Positions 1-8,414 of a DNA stretch of 64,000 nt are shown here, piece after piece. A program made the position numbers and the translations under genes. Source of the DNA: Algibacter lectus (GTDB lineage Bacteria > Bacteroidota > Bacteroidia > Flavobacteriales > Flavobacteriaceae); assembly GCF_900112395.1 (NCBI RefSeq), contig NZ_FOLN01000004.1:62001-126000 (forward strand), in the 5' to 3' direction. Within the stretch, counting starts at the first letter, position 1; every line of letters begins with the position of its first letter. The notes under the pieces are model-generated. The model was not told where the DNA came from, searched no databases, and saw only the letters and a program-made list of their open reading frames with translations.

Positions 1-1457
1 TGAAACTGACGCGTATCAAATAATGGGCGGATAGTAGGTTGCATTAGAGAATAATGACCTTTTTTGATTTCAACATCACCCCAAGATTCTAAATAATGTG
101 GTGCTGCTGCAATATATTCCGTTTGAGTTGAAGTCTCATCTTCTTTTAAAGAAAAAGCGATTGACAATTCAACATTCTTTAATCCTTCTGAAAAGTCTGA
201 AGCGTTTGCTAAGCTATAAACCGGATTAACACCGCTCATGATAACCGCAGCTACTTTTCCAGCTTTCATATCCGCAACTAATTTAGTCACTGCTTTATCG
301 CTACCTTGCCTAGTCTTTATTGGAGTACTAGGATCGAACGCTTTACTTTGTAATGCTTCATTTATTTCTAAAACAATAGTTTGAGCATTCACATCTTGAA
401 TACCAGTAACTACAACTGCATTACTTCCTGCTTTTTTAATTTGAGATGCTGCATTTTTAACAGCTTCATCAACTTTAGGCGATAATGTTCCAGAAACAGA
501 ACCATTTACAACATAGCTATATAATTTAGCTAAAGCTATTTTCTGTTCTGATGGTGTTAATGGCACACGCTTATCTGCATTTGCACCAGTAAGAGACATA
601 TTCGATTCAAACTGAATATGACGAGACATTTTACCATGGTTAGGCACTTTGTTTTTCGCATATCCTGAATCGAAACCACCACCTTGCCAATCTCCTAAGA
701 AATCAGCTCCTATAGAAACGATTGTCATCGCTTTAGAGAAATCATAGTTTGCTAAGCCGCGCTCACCATATTTAGCTTGGTAAGCATCAAGAGCAGCAGA
801 CTCTGATATAGCATCGTAAACCACATGGCTTACATTACCATATTTATTTTTAAATTCAGTAATTAACTTATCAGTAGAAGGACTTGCAAAAGTTTGTGTT
901 AATAACACAATACTCTTGTTTGCTGCTGCTAAATCCGTTAATTTCTTAGTTGTTTCACTATCAAAAGTATCCCAAGTAATAGAATCTCCAGCCTTTTTTG
1001 GACCTTGAACTCTTAAACTATCATACAATCCTAATACAGAAGCATTAACTCTAGCGTTAGCACTACCATTGGTAGCTGCCATCACATTGTTCTGAATTTT
1101 AATTGGACGACCTTCACGGGTTTTCACTAAAACACTAGCAAAATCAAAACCATTCGCTATAGTAGTTGCGTAATAGTTAGCAACACCAGGAATAATTTCT
1201 GTTGGTTGTACTACATAAGGAATCGCTTTTTTAACAGGACCCTCACAAGCAGCTAAAGATGCTGCAGCGGTACTAAACCCAACATACTTTAAGAAATCGC
1301 GACGCGTTGTAGAGCTTTCTTCTAATGTATCTTTATCTCCTAAAAATTCATCGGTAGGAATCTCAGCTACAAACTCGTTTTGTTTAAGCGTCTCAACAAT
1401 AGAGCTATTTTCGTTTAGCTCTTCAACACTTTTCCAGTATTTCTTGTTTGATGACAT
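1..1457 (-). CDS. actB: Alternative complex III iron-sulfur/molybdopterin-like subunit ActB (3' part beyond window)
   Basis: Membrane-associated quinol:cytochrome c oxidoreductase (alternative complex III) subunit; in this complex ActB carries Fe-S clusters and a molybdopterin-oxidoreductase fold that has lost its Mo cofactor. The reading frame is open from ATG at 1457 to the left edge (about 485 residues), so the C-terminal ferredoxin-like part is outside. The N-terminal region (residues ~50-75) shows a twin-arginine motif, TTRRDFLKYVG, followed by a hydrophobic stretch and SLAACEG, consistent with Tat export and lipidation. It lies directly downstream of actA on the same strand with a 73-bp gap, the usual actA-actB order. 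Identification rests on this context plus the Tat/molybdopterin-like sequence; the diagnostic Fe-S cysteines are not in view. Confidence 0.9.
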   Translation of the reverse strand, partial: MSSNKKYWKSVEELNENSSIVETLKQNEFVAEIPTDEFLGDKDTLEESSTTRRDFLKYVGFSTAAASLAACEGPVKKAIPYVVQPTEIIPGVANYYATTIANGFDFASVLVKTREGRPIKIQNNVMAATNGSANARVNASVLGLYDSLRVQGPKKAGDSITWDTFDSETTKKLTDLAAANKSIVLLTQTFASPSTDKLITEFKNKYGNVSHVVYDAISESAALDAYQAKYGERGLANYDFSKAMTIVSIGADFLGDWQGGGFDSGYAKNKVPNHGKMSRHIQFESNMSLTGANADKRVPLTPSEQKIALAKLYSYVVNGSVSGTLSPKVDEAVKNAASQIKKAGSNAVVVTGIQDVNAQTIVLEINEALQSKAFDPSTPIKTRQGSDKAVTKLVADMKAGKVAAVIMSGVNPVYSLANASDFSEGLKNVELSIAFSLKEDETSTQTEYIAAAPHYLESWGDVEIKKGHYSLMQPTIRPLFDTRQF

Positions 1458-1530
1458 ATTATATAATTGAATTACTTCTTATTAATTTTTAAAAGCTCTC
1501 TGCTTTCACAGAAAAGAAAAACTATTTTTT

Positions 1531-2868
1531 TTAGTAGTGACACTTACCACATTCTAACCCACCCATTTGAGCCGCTGTTAACTGATCTACACCATACTTT
1601 TTAGATAATTCATCATGAATTTTAGTATAGTAAGCATTATCTTTTACGTTAACATCAGTTTCTCTGTGACAGTTAATACACCATCCCATTGTTAATGGAG
1701 CATGTTGATAAACAACTTCCATTTCTTGTACAGGACCGTGACATGTTTGACACTCTACTCCTGCAACAGTTACGTGTTGCGAGTGGTTAAAGTAAGCGAA
1801 ATCTGGCAAGTTGTGAATACGAACCCATTTTACCGGACTAGACTCACCTGTATATTTTTGCTCGGCATCATCCCATCCCGCAGCAGCATATAATTTTTTA
1901 ATTTCACCATCGTAGAAATCTTTAGAGTATTCTGGAGATGTTTCGCCATTGTATTCATAAATAGATTTATGACAGTTCATACAAACATTTAATGAAGGCA
2001 CACCAGATGTTTTACTAACTCTTGCAGAAGAGTGACAGTATTTACAATCTATCCCATTATCACCGGCATGTATTTTATGCGAAAAGTGAATTGGCTGTAC
2101 TGGTTGGTAACCTTGATCTACCCCAATTTGAGATAAATACCCGTAAACAAAATATGCACTCGACAGTAAAAAGAATATTGTAAGAACCATTACTAAAAAT
2201 TGGTTTTGCACAAATGCTTTCCAAATTGGAGTTCTTTTTGAATCTTCAGGCAATTCTATATTTTGAGCTGTTGCAAAACGGCGTAGTGTTTTATTCACTA
2301 AATACAATCCGGCAGCTAGAAGCATAAACAAGATTGCTAAGGCTCCTAAAATAATTTCGTTTGAAATCCCTCCTGACGTTTCAGACGTTTGAGCAACAAC
2401 CGCTCCACCTGCAGGTGCAACTGGCGCTTTCTTTTCTTCAGCAGTGTATGCTAAAATATTGCTAATATCATCATCAGATAACTGAGGAAAAGCTGTCATG
2501 GCAGCACCACCGTACTCATTGTAAACCTTATTGGCATAAGAATCGCCAGATTTAATAAGTCCTGAACTATTACGTACCCAAGCGTGAATCCAATCACGAT
2601 CTAAGCCTTGCTCGTCAGACAAACGCGTCTCTACATTACGTAAAGCCGGCCCGGTCATTTTCTTGTCTAATTGATGACAAGCCGCACAATTGGCATTGAA
2701 TAAAGATTTTCCTTTTGCTGGATCGCCTTCCTGTGCAGAAAGGACTGATGTAAACGCTAATAAAATAATTAAGCTGAAACTAAGAGTGTTTTTACTTAAT
2801 ATACGGTGAATCACCTGTCTCATATTGTTGGTTAAATTAACTTCTAAACTTTGGTATGATTTTTTCAT
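1531..2868 (-). CDS. actA: Alternative complex III multiheme cytochrome c subunit ActA
   Basis: Electron-transfer subunit of alternative complex III, passing electrons from quinol to cytochrome c or a terminal oxidase on the periplasmic side. Six CXXCH heme c motifs are visible: CAACH in an N-terminal monoheme cytochrome c domain (residues ~45-145), then a membrane segment (~170-190), a second one (~220-245), and CKYCH, CMNCH, CQTCH, CINCH, CGKCH in the C-terminal multiheme part ending almost at the terminus (CGKCHY). The signal peptide (LSFSLIILLAFTSVLSAQ) fits either the start given or an internal ATG at 2823, which leaves a more typical short n-region. A -7 element lies at 2910-2917. It is followed by actB. 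Confidence 0.92.
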   Translation of the reverse strand: MKKSYQSLEVNLTNNMRQVIHRILSKNTLSFSLIILLAFTSVLSAQEGDPAKGKSLFNANCAACHQLDKKMTGPALRNVETRLSDEQGLDRDWIHAWVRNSSGLIKSGDSYANKVYNEYGGAAMTAFPQLSDDDISNILAYTAEEKKAPVAPAGGAVVAQTSETSGGISNEIILGALAILFMLLAAGLYLVNKTLRRFATAQNIELPEDSKRTPIWKAFVQNQFLVMVLTIFFLLSSAYFVYGYLSQIGVDQGYQPVQPIHFSHKIHAGDNGIDCKYCHSSARVSKTSGVPSLNVCMNCHKSIYEYNGETSPEYSKDFYDGEIKKLYAAAGWDDAEQKYTGESSPVKWVRIHNLPDFAYFNHSQHVTVAGVECQTCHGPVQEMEVVYQHAPLTMGWCINCHRETDVNVKDNAYYTKIHDELSKKYGVDQLTAAQMGGLECGKCHY

Positions 2869-2909
2869 TACTAATAATTGAAAAAAAATACAGTTAAAAA
2901 AATCTCTCG

Positions 2910-2917
2910 CAAAAGTA
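2910..2917 (-). promoter_or_regulatory. Bacteroidota -7 promoter element for actA
   Basis: On the minus strand this reads TACTTTTG, an exact match to the TAnnTTTG -7 consensus of Bacteroidota housekeeping sigma. It lies about 40 bp before the longer actA start and about 85 bp before the alternative ATG at 2823. No clear TTG was seen at the -33 position. Confidence 0.5.
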
Positions 2918-3015
2918 ATATTAAAAGTCGATTTTAGAAATGATAGCGTAGGTATAATTGGTAATTTAGAGAGATTCTAAATAAATAAAAGAACTGATAA
3001 TTTAATTGCATCGTA

Positions 3016-3023
3016 TATCTTTG
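3016..3023 (+). promoter_or_regulatory. Bacteroidota -7 promoter element for the SPOR gene
   Basis: TATCTTTG matches TAnnTTTG and ends 17 bp before the ATG at 3041, giving a very short leader. This supports the ATG at 3041 over the in-frame TTG six bases upstream. No -33 TTG at the expected spacing. Confidence 0.5.
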
Positions 3024-3040
3024 CACAAAATAATTTGAAA

Positions 3041-3439
3041 ATGAACTCATTGAAAACAAAATTAACTTTGTTACCCGTATTAACTCTATTGTTAACATCA
3101 ACAATAAGTTTTTCGCAAGAAGGCCATGTTTCTTTAAATCAAGATCAAAACATAGCCGTTTTACTAGATTTAAAAAAGGAAATGAATAAAAACGAGCATG
3201 ATTCCGATCGTTATAAAATCCAAATCTATTCTGGAAATCGTTCTGCCGCTCAAAATGCAAAAGCAGATTTTAACCAATCGTTCTCTGAGTGGAATCCATC
3301 TATAGAATATGAAACACCAAATTTTAAAATTTGGGCTGGTAATTTCACCACACGTTTAGAAGCCGATCGCGCACTTAAAAAAATTAAGAAAAAATTCCCT
3401 AGTGCTTTCATTTTTAAGCCGAAGAAAGAAAAAAACTAA
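3041..3439 (+). CDS. SPOR domain-containing exported protein
   Basis: Small (132-residue) exported protein. An N-terminal signal peptide (MNSLKTKLTLLPVLTLLLTSTISFSQ) is followed by a linker and a C-terminal SPOR-like domain (residues ~55-128: YKIQIYSGNRSAAQNAK, then IWAGNFTTRLEADRALKKIK). SPOR domains bind denuded peptidoglycan glycan strands, typically at division sites, so a periplasmic peptidoglycan-associated role is inferred. ATG at 3041 is chosen because of the promoter spacing; a TTG two codons upstream is also open. The gene is divergent from actA and is followed by a rho-independent terminator. Confidence 0.85.
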   Translation: MNSLKTKLTLLPVLTLLLTSTISFSQEGHVSLNQDQNIAVLLDLKKEMNKNEHDSDRYKIQIYSGNRSAAQNAKADFNQSFSEWNPSIEYETPNFKIWAGNFTTRLEADRALKKIKKKFPSAFIFKPKKEKN

Positions 3440-3468
3440 AGCAATTTCTGCTTTTTAACCCCATAAAC

Positions 3469-3506
3469 TAAGTTGTCTATTTTAACGAATATGACAACTT
3501 TTTTTA
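3469..3506 (+). terminator. Rho-independent terminator of the SPOR gene
   Basis: Inverted repeat AAGTTGTC / GACAACTT with a 16-nt loop, followed by a T-run, 30 bp after the SPOR stop codon. Confidence 0.65.
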
Positions 3507-3783
3507 TTTGATCTATTTTCTAATCATTACTTTATAATTCAAAATTGCTATCTCTAAACTCAACAAATTTTAGAGATAACGTTTTTCTAAATTAAAACTA
3601 TGAATAACTTCTTTGGAGATTAAGACGCAAGGGAAACGTTTTGTTTACAGTTTATTATAGAAATAAGTGAAGTTTCTCTAAATTGAATAATTTTCAAACG
3701 CGACTTCTTTTATAAGCTGAAACCATTTCTTAATTAAGAAATTACAGCGAGGCAATCACATTAGAGACCTAAGTATTAGAACA

Positions 3784-3867
3784 TAAAAAAACATTCCTAA
3801 TAAGGAAAAAACAAACCCAACAAGAAATTAAACTTCAAATTTGGTTAACTTTCCTTTATTAGGAATG
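3784..3867 (-). terminator. Long-loop hairpin terminator of the ferredoxin gene
   Basis: Arms at 3792-3808 (CATTCCTAATAAGGAAA) and 3850-3867 are complementary over 17 bp with one bulged base, separated by about 41 nt. On the minus strand the second arm is followed by six T residues, as expected for termination of the upstream ferredoxin gene. The loop is unusually long, so an RNA with an added role cannot be excluded. Confidence 0.5.
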
Positions 3868-3914
3868 CTGTATGTAATATTTTAAAAAAAACTAAAGCAC
3901 AACAGTGCCAAATA

Positions 3915-4244
3915 CTAGCTTTCTGGAGCTAGTTCTACTTCAAGACCTTCCATTTCCGGCGTCATTTGAATTTGACAACCTAAACGACTATTTTCTTTAA
4001 CATCAAAAGCTTCAGACAGCATCGCCTCTTCATCATCTCCCATCTCCGGTAATTCTGTATCACTAGTCACATAACATTGGCATGATGCACACATAGCCAT
4101 ACCTCCACAAATACCTATAGTTCCTTCTGGAGCCAACTCGTAAGAACGAACAACTTCCATTAAATTCATTGCCATATCTGTAGGGGCAACAATTTCGTGT
4201 TTTACACCATCTCTATCGGTAATTTTAATATTTATGTCTTGCAT
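3915..4244 (-). CDS. [2Fe-2S] ferredoxin, adrenodoxin type
   Basis: Cytoplasmic one-electron carrier of 109 residues. The cluster ligands are visible as CGGMAMCASC (three cysteines of the C-x5-C-x2-C pattern, residues ~46-55) and a distal cysteine in RLGCQIQ near residue 88, typical of adrenodoxin/ISC-type ferredoxins rather than plant-type ones. Many acidic residues (MGDDEEAMLSEAFDV, PEMEGLEVELAPES) fit the acidic surface of this class. The gene sits just downstream of the nfu-mrp pair but is separated from it by a terminator and has its own -7 element at 4291-4298, so it is probably transcribed separately. A role in Fe-S cluster assembly is inferred from location only. Confidence 0.9.
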   Translation of the reverse strand: MQDINIKITDRDGVKHEIVAPTDMAMNLMEVVRSYELAPEGTIGICGGMAMCASCQCYVTSDTELPEMGDDEEAMLSEAFDVKENSRLGCQIQMTPEMEGLEVELAPES

Positions 4245-4290
4245 AGTACTGTTTTGTAATTCAATTAGTGATACGTCATAAGTCGTGCCA

Positions 4291-4298
4291 CAAATTTA
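4291..4298 (-). promoter_or_regulatory. Bacteroidota -7 promoter element for the ferredoxin
   Basis: TAAATTTG on the minus strand matches TAnnTTTG and lies 47 bp upstream of the ferredoxin ATG. Confidence 0.45.
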
Positions 4299-4349
4299 AG
4301 TTTTGTCGCTTTAATTTTAATACTTTTCTAACAGAAAATAGAAACCTTT

Positions 4350-4395
4350 ATAAAAAAATAAAGAATCTTCATTTATTTCAAATTGAAGATTCTTT
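4350..4395 (-). terminator. Rho-independent terminator after nfu
   Basis: Perfect 12-bp inverted repeat AAAGAATCTTCA (4360-4371) / TGAAGATTCTTT (4384-4395). On the minus strand the stem is followed by a T-rich tract. It closes the mrp-nfu transcript, 29 bp after the nfu stop. Confidence 0.75.
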
Positions 4396-4423
4396 ATTTA
4401 TAAATTATACTGATATTAACCTA

Positions 4424-4669
4424 TTAAATTTCAATATTAACAACCTTTTCAATTTGTGGTGCATACTTTTTAATAGTCATTTCAACACCCGATTTCAATG
4501 TCATTTGATTTACTGAACACCCAACACAGGCTCCTTGTAATTGTACTTTTACTAATGTATCGTTATCTTCAATAGATAATAACGAAATATCCCCGCCATC
4601 ACTTTGTAAAAACGGACGAATTTCTTCTAATGCTTTTTCAACATTCAATCTTACTTCTTCGCTGGTCAT
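4424..4669 (-). CDS. NifU-like (Nfu) Fe-S scaffold/carrier protein
   Basis: 81-residue stand-alone NifU C-terminal domain. The Fe-S binding CxxC is in GACVGCSVNQMTLKSGVE (residues ~47-64), the signature of Nfu proteins, which assemble or carry 4Fe-4S clusters to apo-enzymes. The N-terminal half (VEKALEEIRPFLQSDGGDISLL) is also canonical. It follows the Mrp gene by three bases, so the two are co-transcribed and probably act in the same cytoplasmic cluster-delivery step. Confidence 0.92.
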   Translation of the reverse strand: MTSEEVRLNVEKALEEIRPFLQSDGGDISLLSIEDNDTLVKVQLQGACVGCSVNQMTLKSGVEMTIKKYAPQIEKVVNIEI

Positions 4670-4672
4670 ATC

Positions 4673-5809
4673 TTATTTTTTTACGGCAGAACATCCAGCC
4701 ATTGTTGTAATTTTAATTGCTTCTGTAGGTGGTAAATCGTCATTTCTTCTAACAACCTCTTGCACTACATTTTGCGTTAATTTTTCAAAAGCTTGCTCTA
4801 AAGGTGTTCCTTTTTGCATAGCTGCTGGACGACCAACATCACCTGCTTCACGAATACTCTGTACTAACGGAATTTCTCCTAAAAATGGCACTTTTAAATC
4901 TTCTGCCAAGTTTTTAGCACCTTCTTTTCCGAAGATAAAATATTTATGATCTGGCAATTCTGCTGGAGTAAAGTACGCCATATTTTCAATAATACCTAAA
5001 ACAGGCACATTAATGCTTTCTTGTTGAAACATAGCTACACCCTTTTTAGCATCGGCCAAAGCCACGTTTTGTGGTGTACTAACAACAACAGCTCCTGTAA
5101 TAGGTAGCGATTGCATTAAACTTAAGTGAATATCTCCCGTTCCCGGAGGCAAATCTAATAGTAAGAAATCTAACTCACCCCAATGTGCATCAAAAATCAT
5201 TTGATTAAGTGCTTTTGCCGCCATAGGTCCACGCCAAACAACAGCTTGATCTGGTTGCGTAAAAAAGCCAATAGATAATACTTTAACACCATAGTTTTCA
5301 ACAGGCTTCATTTTAGATTTACCCTCAATGTTTACGGCCAAAGGTTTTGCATCAGCCACATCGAACATAATTGGAATAGACGGCCCGTAAATATCTGCAT
5401 CTAAAATACCAACATTAAAGCCCATTTTAGCTAAAGTAACGGCTAAATTAGCAGTTACCGTAGATTTCCCTACACCACCTTTACCCGATGCTATTGCAAC
5501 TATATTTTGAATTCCGGCAACCGGTTTCCCCTTAATTACATTAGTCTTTGGTTTAGCAGGCGCATCAACTTTTACATTAACTGTAATTTTTGCTTTTTCG
5601 TAAACTTGCTCGTGTATTGTTTTTAATACATCTACTTCTGTACGTTTTTTTGCTTGTAAACTTGGGTTGTTAATTGTGATATCTACAATAACTTCGTCTC
5701 CAAAAGTTATTACATTTTTTACAGCACCACTTTCAACCATATTTTGCCCTTCGCCAGGAACAGTAATAGTTTCAAGCGCTTTTAATATATCTTGTTTATT
5801 TAATTTCAT
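4673..5809 (-). CDS. Mrp/ApbC/NBP35-family P-loop ATPase, Fe-S carrier
   Basis: Cytoplasmic Fe-S cluster carrier ATPase. The N-terminal DUF59/MIP18-like domain (residues ~1-80, ILKALETITVPGEGQNMVESG) precedes a deviant Walker A GKGGVGKST near residue 110 and the ParA/MinD-like ATPase core (LDADIYGPSIP, LLLDLPPGTGDIHL). Start chosen at 5809 (MKLNKQDILKALE) since homologues begin there; an in-frame ATG at 5839 adds ten residues and cannot be excluded because the -7 element at 5877-5884 lies upstream of both. It is followed by nfu after three bases, forming a two-gene Fe-S unit. C-terminal CSAVKK has one cysteine. Confidence 0.92.
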   Translation of the reverse strand: MKLNKQDILKALETITVPGEGQNMVESGAVKNVITFGDEVIVDITINNPSLQAKKRTEVDVLKTIHEQVYEKAKITVNVKVDAPAKPKTNVIKGKPVAGIQNIVAIASGKGGVGKSTVTANLAVTLAKMGFNVGILDADIYGPSIPIMFDVADAKPLAVNIEGKSKMKPVENYGVKVLSIGFFTQPDQAVVWRGPMAAKALNQMIFDAHWGELDFLLLDLPPGTGDIHLSLMQSLPITGAVVVSTPQNVALADAKKGVAMFQQESINVPVLGIIENMAYFTPAELPDHKYFIFGKEGAKNLAEDLKVPFLGEIPLVQSIREAGDVGRPAAMQKGTPLEQAFEKLTQNVVQEVVRRNDDLPPTEAIKITTMAGCSAVKK

Positions 5810-5876
5810 TGCTTGTGTAATAATATTGGCAGCCAGCATATTTGACCACCGCTTAATTGAGAATAATTATAATTTA

Positions 5877-5884
5877 CAAAGATA
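5877..5884 (-). promoter_or_regulatory. Bacteroidota -7 promoter element for mrp-nfu
   Basis: TATCTTTG on the minus strand, an exact TAnnTTTG match, 67 bp before the chosen mrp start and 37 bp before the alternative ATG. Confidence 0.45.
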
Positions 5885-6031
5885 AATAATATCGATGGAA
5901 GTCTTAATACCTAAGTTAGAAGTTTTACTTATGTTATAATTGAAAATAGCTATTTATACTAAAACGCATTAAAAACAACCTTTTTTAGGTTGAAATCTAA
6001 CAATTTTAATAAAAGAAAACGCTCTCGGTGG

Positions 6032-6880
6032 TTACTCTTCCTTGTAAACCCTCATAATATCTTCAACAGATTTATGTGGTCGACCAGCTGCCAATTCAAA
6101 ATCTGAAAGCACATTATTCGATCCATTTTTTATTCCTTCGTATATTCCAGCAATTACGGTTCCAAGAAAATCACCCAATGCCGTTTTTCTTTCATACAAA
6201 TAAGCCGCTACCGACACTGGAGTAAACTTCAGTTTAGTATTAAAAACTAGATTTATATAGTCTGCCAACTCACTCTGTGAAATAGCATGACCAACTAGAT
6301 TATAGATTTTCCCGTTATGCTTATCTTCTATCAACATTTTAGAATAGGCAAACCCCAACTCTGCTCTACTCGTATAAGCACATTTACCATCGCCAGCGCA
6401 ATTTCTAATTTCACCTTCTTCAATGTAAGTATCTAAATATTCTAAATCGGGCTCAATATAAATACCGTTTCTACCAATAGCGTAATCAAGACCTGAGTTC
6501 TGTACATCCTTTTCTGTCTGTCTGTTACTCTGCACTACAGGGCTAAAAGCCGTATTTTTTTCATCGCCAACAATGCTAGTATATACTATTTTTTTAACAC
6601 CATTACTAACGGCAGCATCTATAACATTGCGGTGCTGTTGAATTCTTTTATCAGGCTCATCCATTCCCGAAAGCAACATAACAACATCTATACCTTGCAA
6701 TGCGGCATCAAATTCTTCACGACTATTATAGTCGCCTTTTCGTATTTCAATGCCAAGGTGTTTTGCTTTTTCTGGTGAACGCGCAATTCCTATAACATGC
6801 TCTTTTCCCACCAGTTCTATTAGATTTTCTACAATGGTAGAGCCTAATTTTCCGTTTGCTGAAGTTACTGCTATTTTCAT
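6032..6880 (-). CDS. NmrA-like/SDR NAD(P)H-binding oxidoreductase
   Basis: 282-residue atypical short-chain dehydrogenase of the NmrA/quinone oxidoreductase-2 (QorB-like) group. The Rossmann nucleotide-binding motif is at the N-terminus (MKIAVTSANGKLGSTIVENL) and a downstream GDYNSREEFDAALQGIDVVMLLSG follows the QorB pattern. The family reduces quinones or acts as a redox sensor; substrate here is unknown. ATG at 6880 is preferred over an upstream in-frame ATG at 6910 because it places the Rossmann strand at residue 1 and avoids the overlap with the upstream racemase-like gene, whose stop is at 6903. The two genes are on the same strand 22 bp apart. Confidence 0.8.
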   Translation of the reverse strand: MKIAVTSANGKLGSTIVENLIELVGKEHVIGIARSPEKAKHLGIEIRKGDYNSREEFDAALQGIDVVMLLSGMDEPDKRIQQHRNVIDAAVSNGVKKIVYTSIVGDEKNTAFSPVVQSNRQTEKDVQNSGLDYAIGRNGIYIEPDLEYLDTYIEEGEIRNCAGDGKCAYTSRAELGFAYSKMLIEDKHNGKIYNLVGHAISQSELADYINLVFNTKLKFTPVSVAAYLYERKTALGDFLGTVIAGIYEGIKNGSNNVLSDFELAAGRPHKSVEDIMRVYKEE

Positions 6881-6902
6881 ATTAATATTATATTTTAAAA
6901 TT

Positions 6903-7565
6903 TTACACAAGGCTTATTGCTTCTCTTATTTGAATTTCCACCATATCTAAAAAGCGTGTATTATTCTTCGGTTTAAAAATAGACAATTCAGTACAAGCCA
7001 ACAAAACGGTATTTTTAATTGTATATTTTTCGATGATTTTCTGAAAACTGACTATGCCTGCTTGGCTTTCTTGTTTAGCATAAACTTGTTTTCGAAATGT
7101 ATCAATTTGAACTCGATCTTCTTCCGAAGGAATTTCTATTTCTATTCCATTTGCGGTGAACACAGAACGAATATATACTGAATTCATGGTGTATTCCGAA
7201 GCCATTAAAACAATTTTTGAAAGATTTAGCGATTTAATTTTTGCAACCGTTAAATAGACCGGATGCAAAATATCTTTCTGAACCTCTATTTGATCTATAC
7301 TTTCGTGCAAAGTGATATTAGGAACCAAAACATGTGATATATCTAATTTTTCTATTTCGTTAATACAATCTTGAGTTAGCACATTTAGTTCCTCTGAGAT
7401 ATTTGGTAAAAGTGAATTTATAGCATCGAAATTCGCATTCCACATAATTAACGGACATGTACTATAACCGCCATGTTTTTCATTATATAGCCTATTCAAC
7501 TCACTAATATAAAAAGTGGTCGTTTGGCTTCCAAGACCTAAAACAGCAAGTTTCACACTATCCAC
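6903..7565 (-). CDS. Aspartate/glutamate racemase family protein lacking the first catalytic cysteine
   Basis: 220 residues with the Asp/Glu/hydantoin racemase fold: N-terminal LAVLGLGSQTTTFYISELNRLY and C-terminal LLACTELSIF containing the second catalytic cysteine (residue ~191). The first catalytic site, usually PCNTAH, reads VPNITLH here, so the cysteine is replaced by asparagine. Two-cysteine racemases need both; some broad-specificity relatives such as YgeA work with a non-cysteine residue there, so activity may be altered, one-sided or lost. It lies between a flavodoxin-fold gene and an NmrA-like reductase on the same strand. Function beyond family is not assigned. Confidence 0.72.
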   Translation of the reverse strand: MDSVKLAVLGLGSQTTTFYISELNRLYNEKHGGYSTCPLIMWNANFDAINSLLPNISEELNVLTQDCINEIEKLDISHVLVPNITLHESIDQIEVQKDILHPVYLTVAKIKSLNLSKIVLMASEYTMNSVYIRSVFTANGIEIEIPSEEDRVQIDTFRKQVYAKQESQAGIVSFQKIIEKYTIKNTVLLACTELSIFKPKNNTRFLDMVEIQIREAISLV

Positions 7566-7633
7566 ATTAAGTTTATTTAAAAAGAATTAAAATTAGTTTT
7601 CTTCTGAAAAACATAGATTTAACGAACTAGTTT

Positions 7634-8368
7634 TTAACGGTATTCAGGATTATCAAAATTCCATCTTGTTCCATCGTCCCAGTCTTCTCTAGAATTTCCA
7701 TAACTAGGGTATCCACCTTGTTTTTTTAACATGGACGCTAAATGCAATAAATTATAGGTCATAAATGTAGTATTTCGATTAGTAAAATCTGAATCGAAAC
7801 CTAATGGCTTTTCCAACTTTTTACCCTGCCATTCCGTATCGCCATAGCTAGGGCCAGGCCCAACTTCTCCAATCCAGCCACAATCCGCTTGTGGCGGTAT
7901 AGAATACCCAACATGCTGAAGCGAGTACAATATACCCATAGCGCAATGTTTTACACCATCTTCATTACCTGTTACCATGCATCCGCCAACTTTCCCATAA
8001 AAGCTGTATTGTCCTTTATCGTTTGTTTGCCCGCTCATTCCATACAGTCTTTCAATTAATTTTTGAGCAATAGACGATTTTTCTCCTAACCAAATAGGTG
8101 TACCAACTATAAGAATGTCGGCATCAAATATTTTTTTAAATAGCTCAGGCCATTCATCTTTTTCCCATCCATGTTCCTTCATATCTGGATAAACACCAGT
8201 AGCTACATCATGATCAATAAATCTAATATCTTCTACCGAAACACCTTCGCTCTTCATAATAGATTTTGAAACCTCTATGAGTTTAGATGTATGACTCTCC
8301 ATTGGAGATTTCTTCAATGTACAATTTACATAAATTGCTTTCAGGTCTTTAAATCTTTTCTCGCTCAT
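7634..8368 (-). CDS. Flavodoxin-fold NAD(P)H-dependent oxidoreductase family protein
   Basis: 244-residue protein of the NADPH-dependent FMN reductase/flavodoxin superfamily. The phosphate-binding loop region is near the N-terminus (AIYVNCTLKKSPMESHTSKL) and the typical strand-loop ILIVGTPIWLGEKSS around residues 85-100 resembles the FMN isoalloxazine contact. The C-terminal 40 residues (GGYPSYGNSREDWDDGTRWNF) extend past the core fold and recur in this family of flavodoxin-like proteins. Redox partner is unknown. It is downstream of egtD by 46 bp on the same strand, so it may belong to the ergothioneine/redox transcription unit. Confidence 0.75.
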   Translation of the reverse strand: MSEKRFKDLKAIYVNCTLKKSPMESHTSKLIEVSKSIMKSEGVSVEDIRFIDHDVATGVYPDMKEHGWEKDEWPELFKKIFDADILIVGTPIWLGEKSSIAQKLIERLYGMSGQTNDKGQYSFYGKVGGCMVTGNEDGVKHCAMGILYSLQHVGYSIPPQADCGWIGEVGPGPSYGDTEWQGKKLEKPLGFDSDFTNRNTTFMTYNLLHLASMLKKQGGYPSYGNSREDWDDGTRWNFDNPEYR

Positions 8369-8414
8369 AGCTTTCGGTTTAGTTATTAAATTCTATTATT
8401 CAAAACATCATATT

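Larger units (their letters stand above)
3440..3914. other. Gene-free interval between convergent SPOR and ferredoxin genes
   Basis: 475 bp without a plausible coding sequence. It holds the SPOR terminator at 3469-3506, a perfect 10-bp inverted repeat TATCTCTAAA / TTTAGAGATA at 3549-3578, and a large hairpin at 3784-3867 that I read as the ferredoxin terminator. Nothing recognised between 3580 and 3780. Confidence 0.6.

Noticed and set aside
2934-3260. Minus-strand ORF overlapping the SPOR gene
   Set aside because: It lies on the opposite strand of a well-supported SPOR gene with promoter and terminator, and its sequence is Phe/Leu-rich without family features; it is a shadow.
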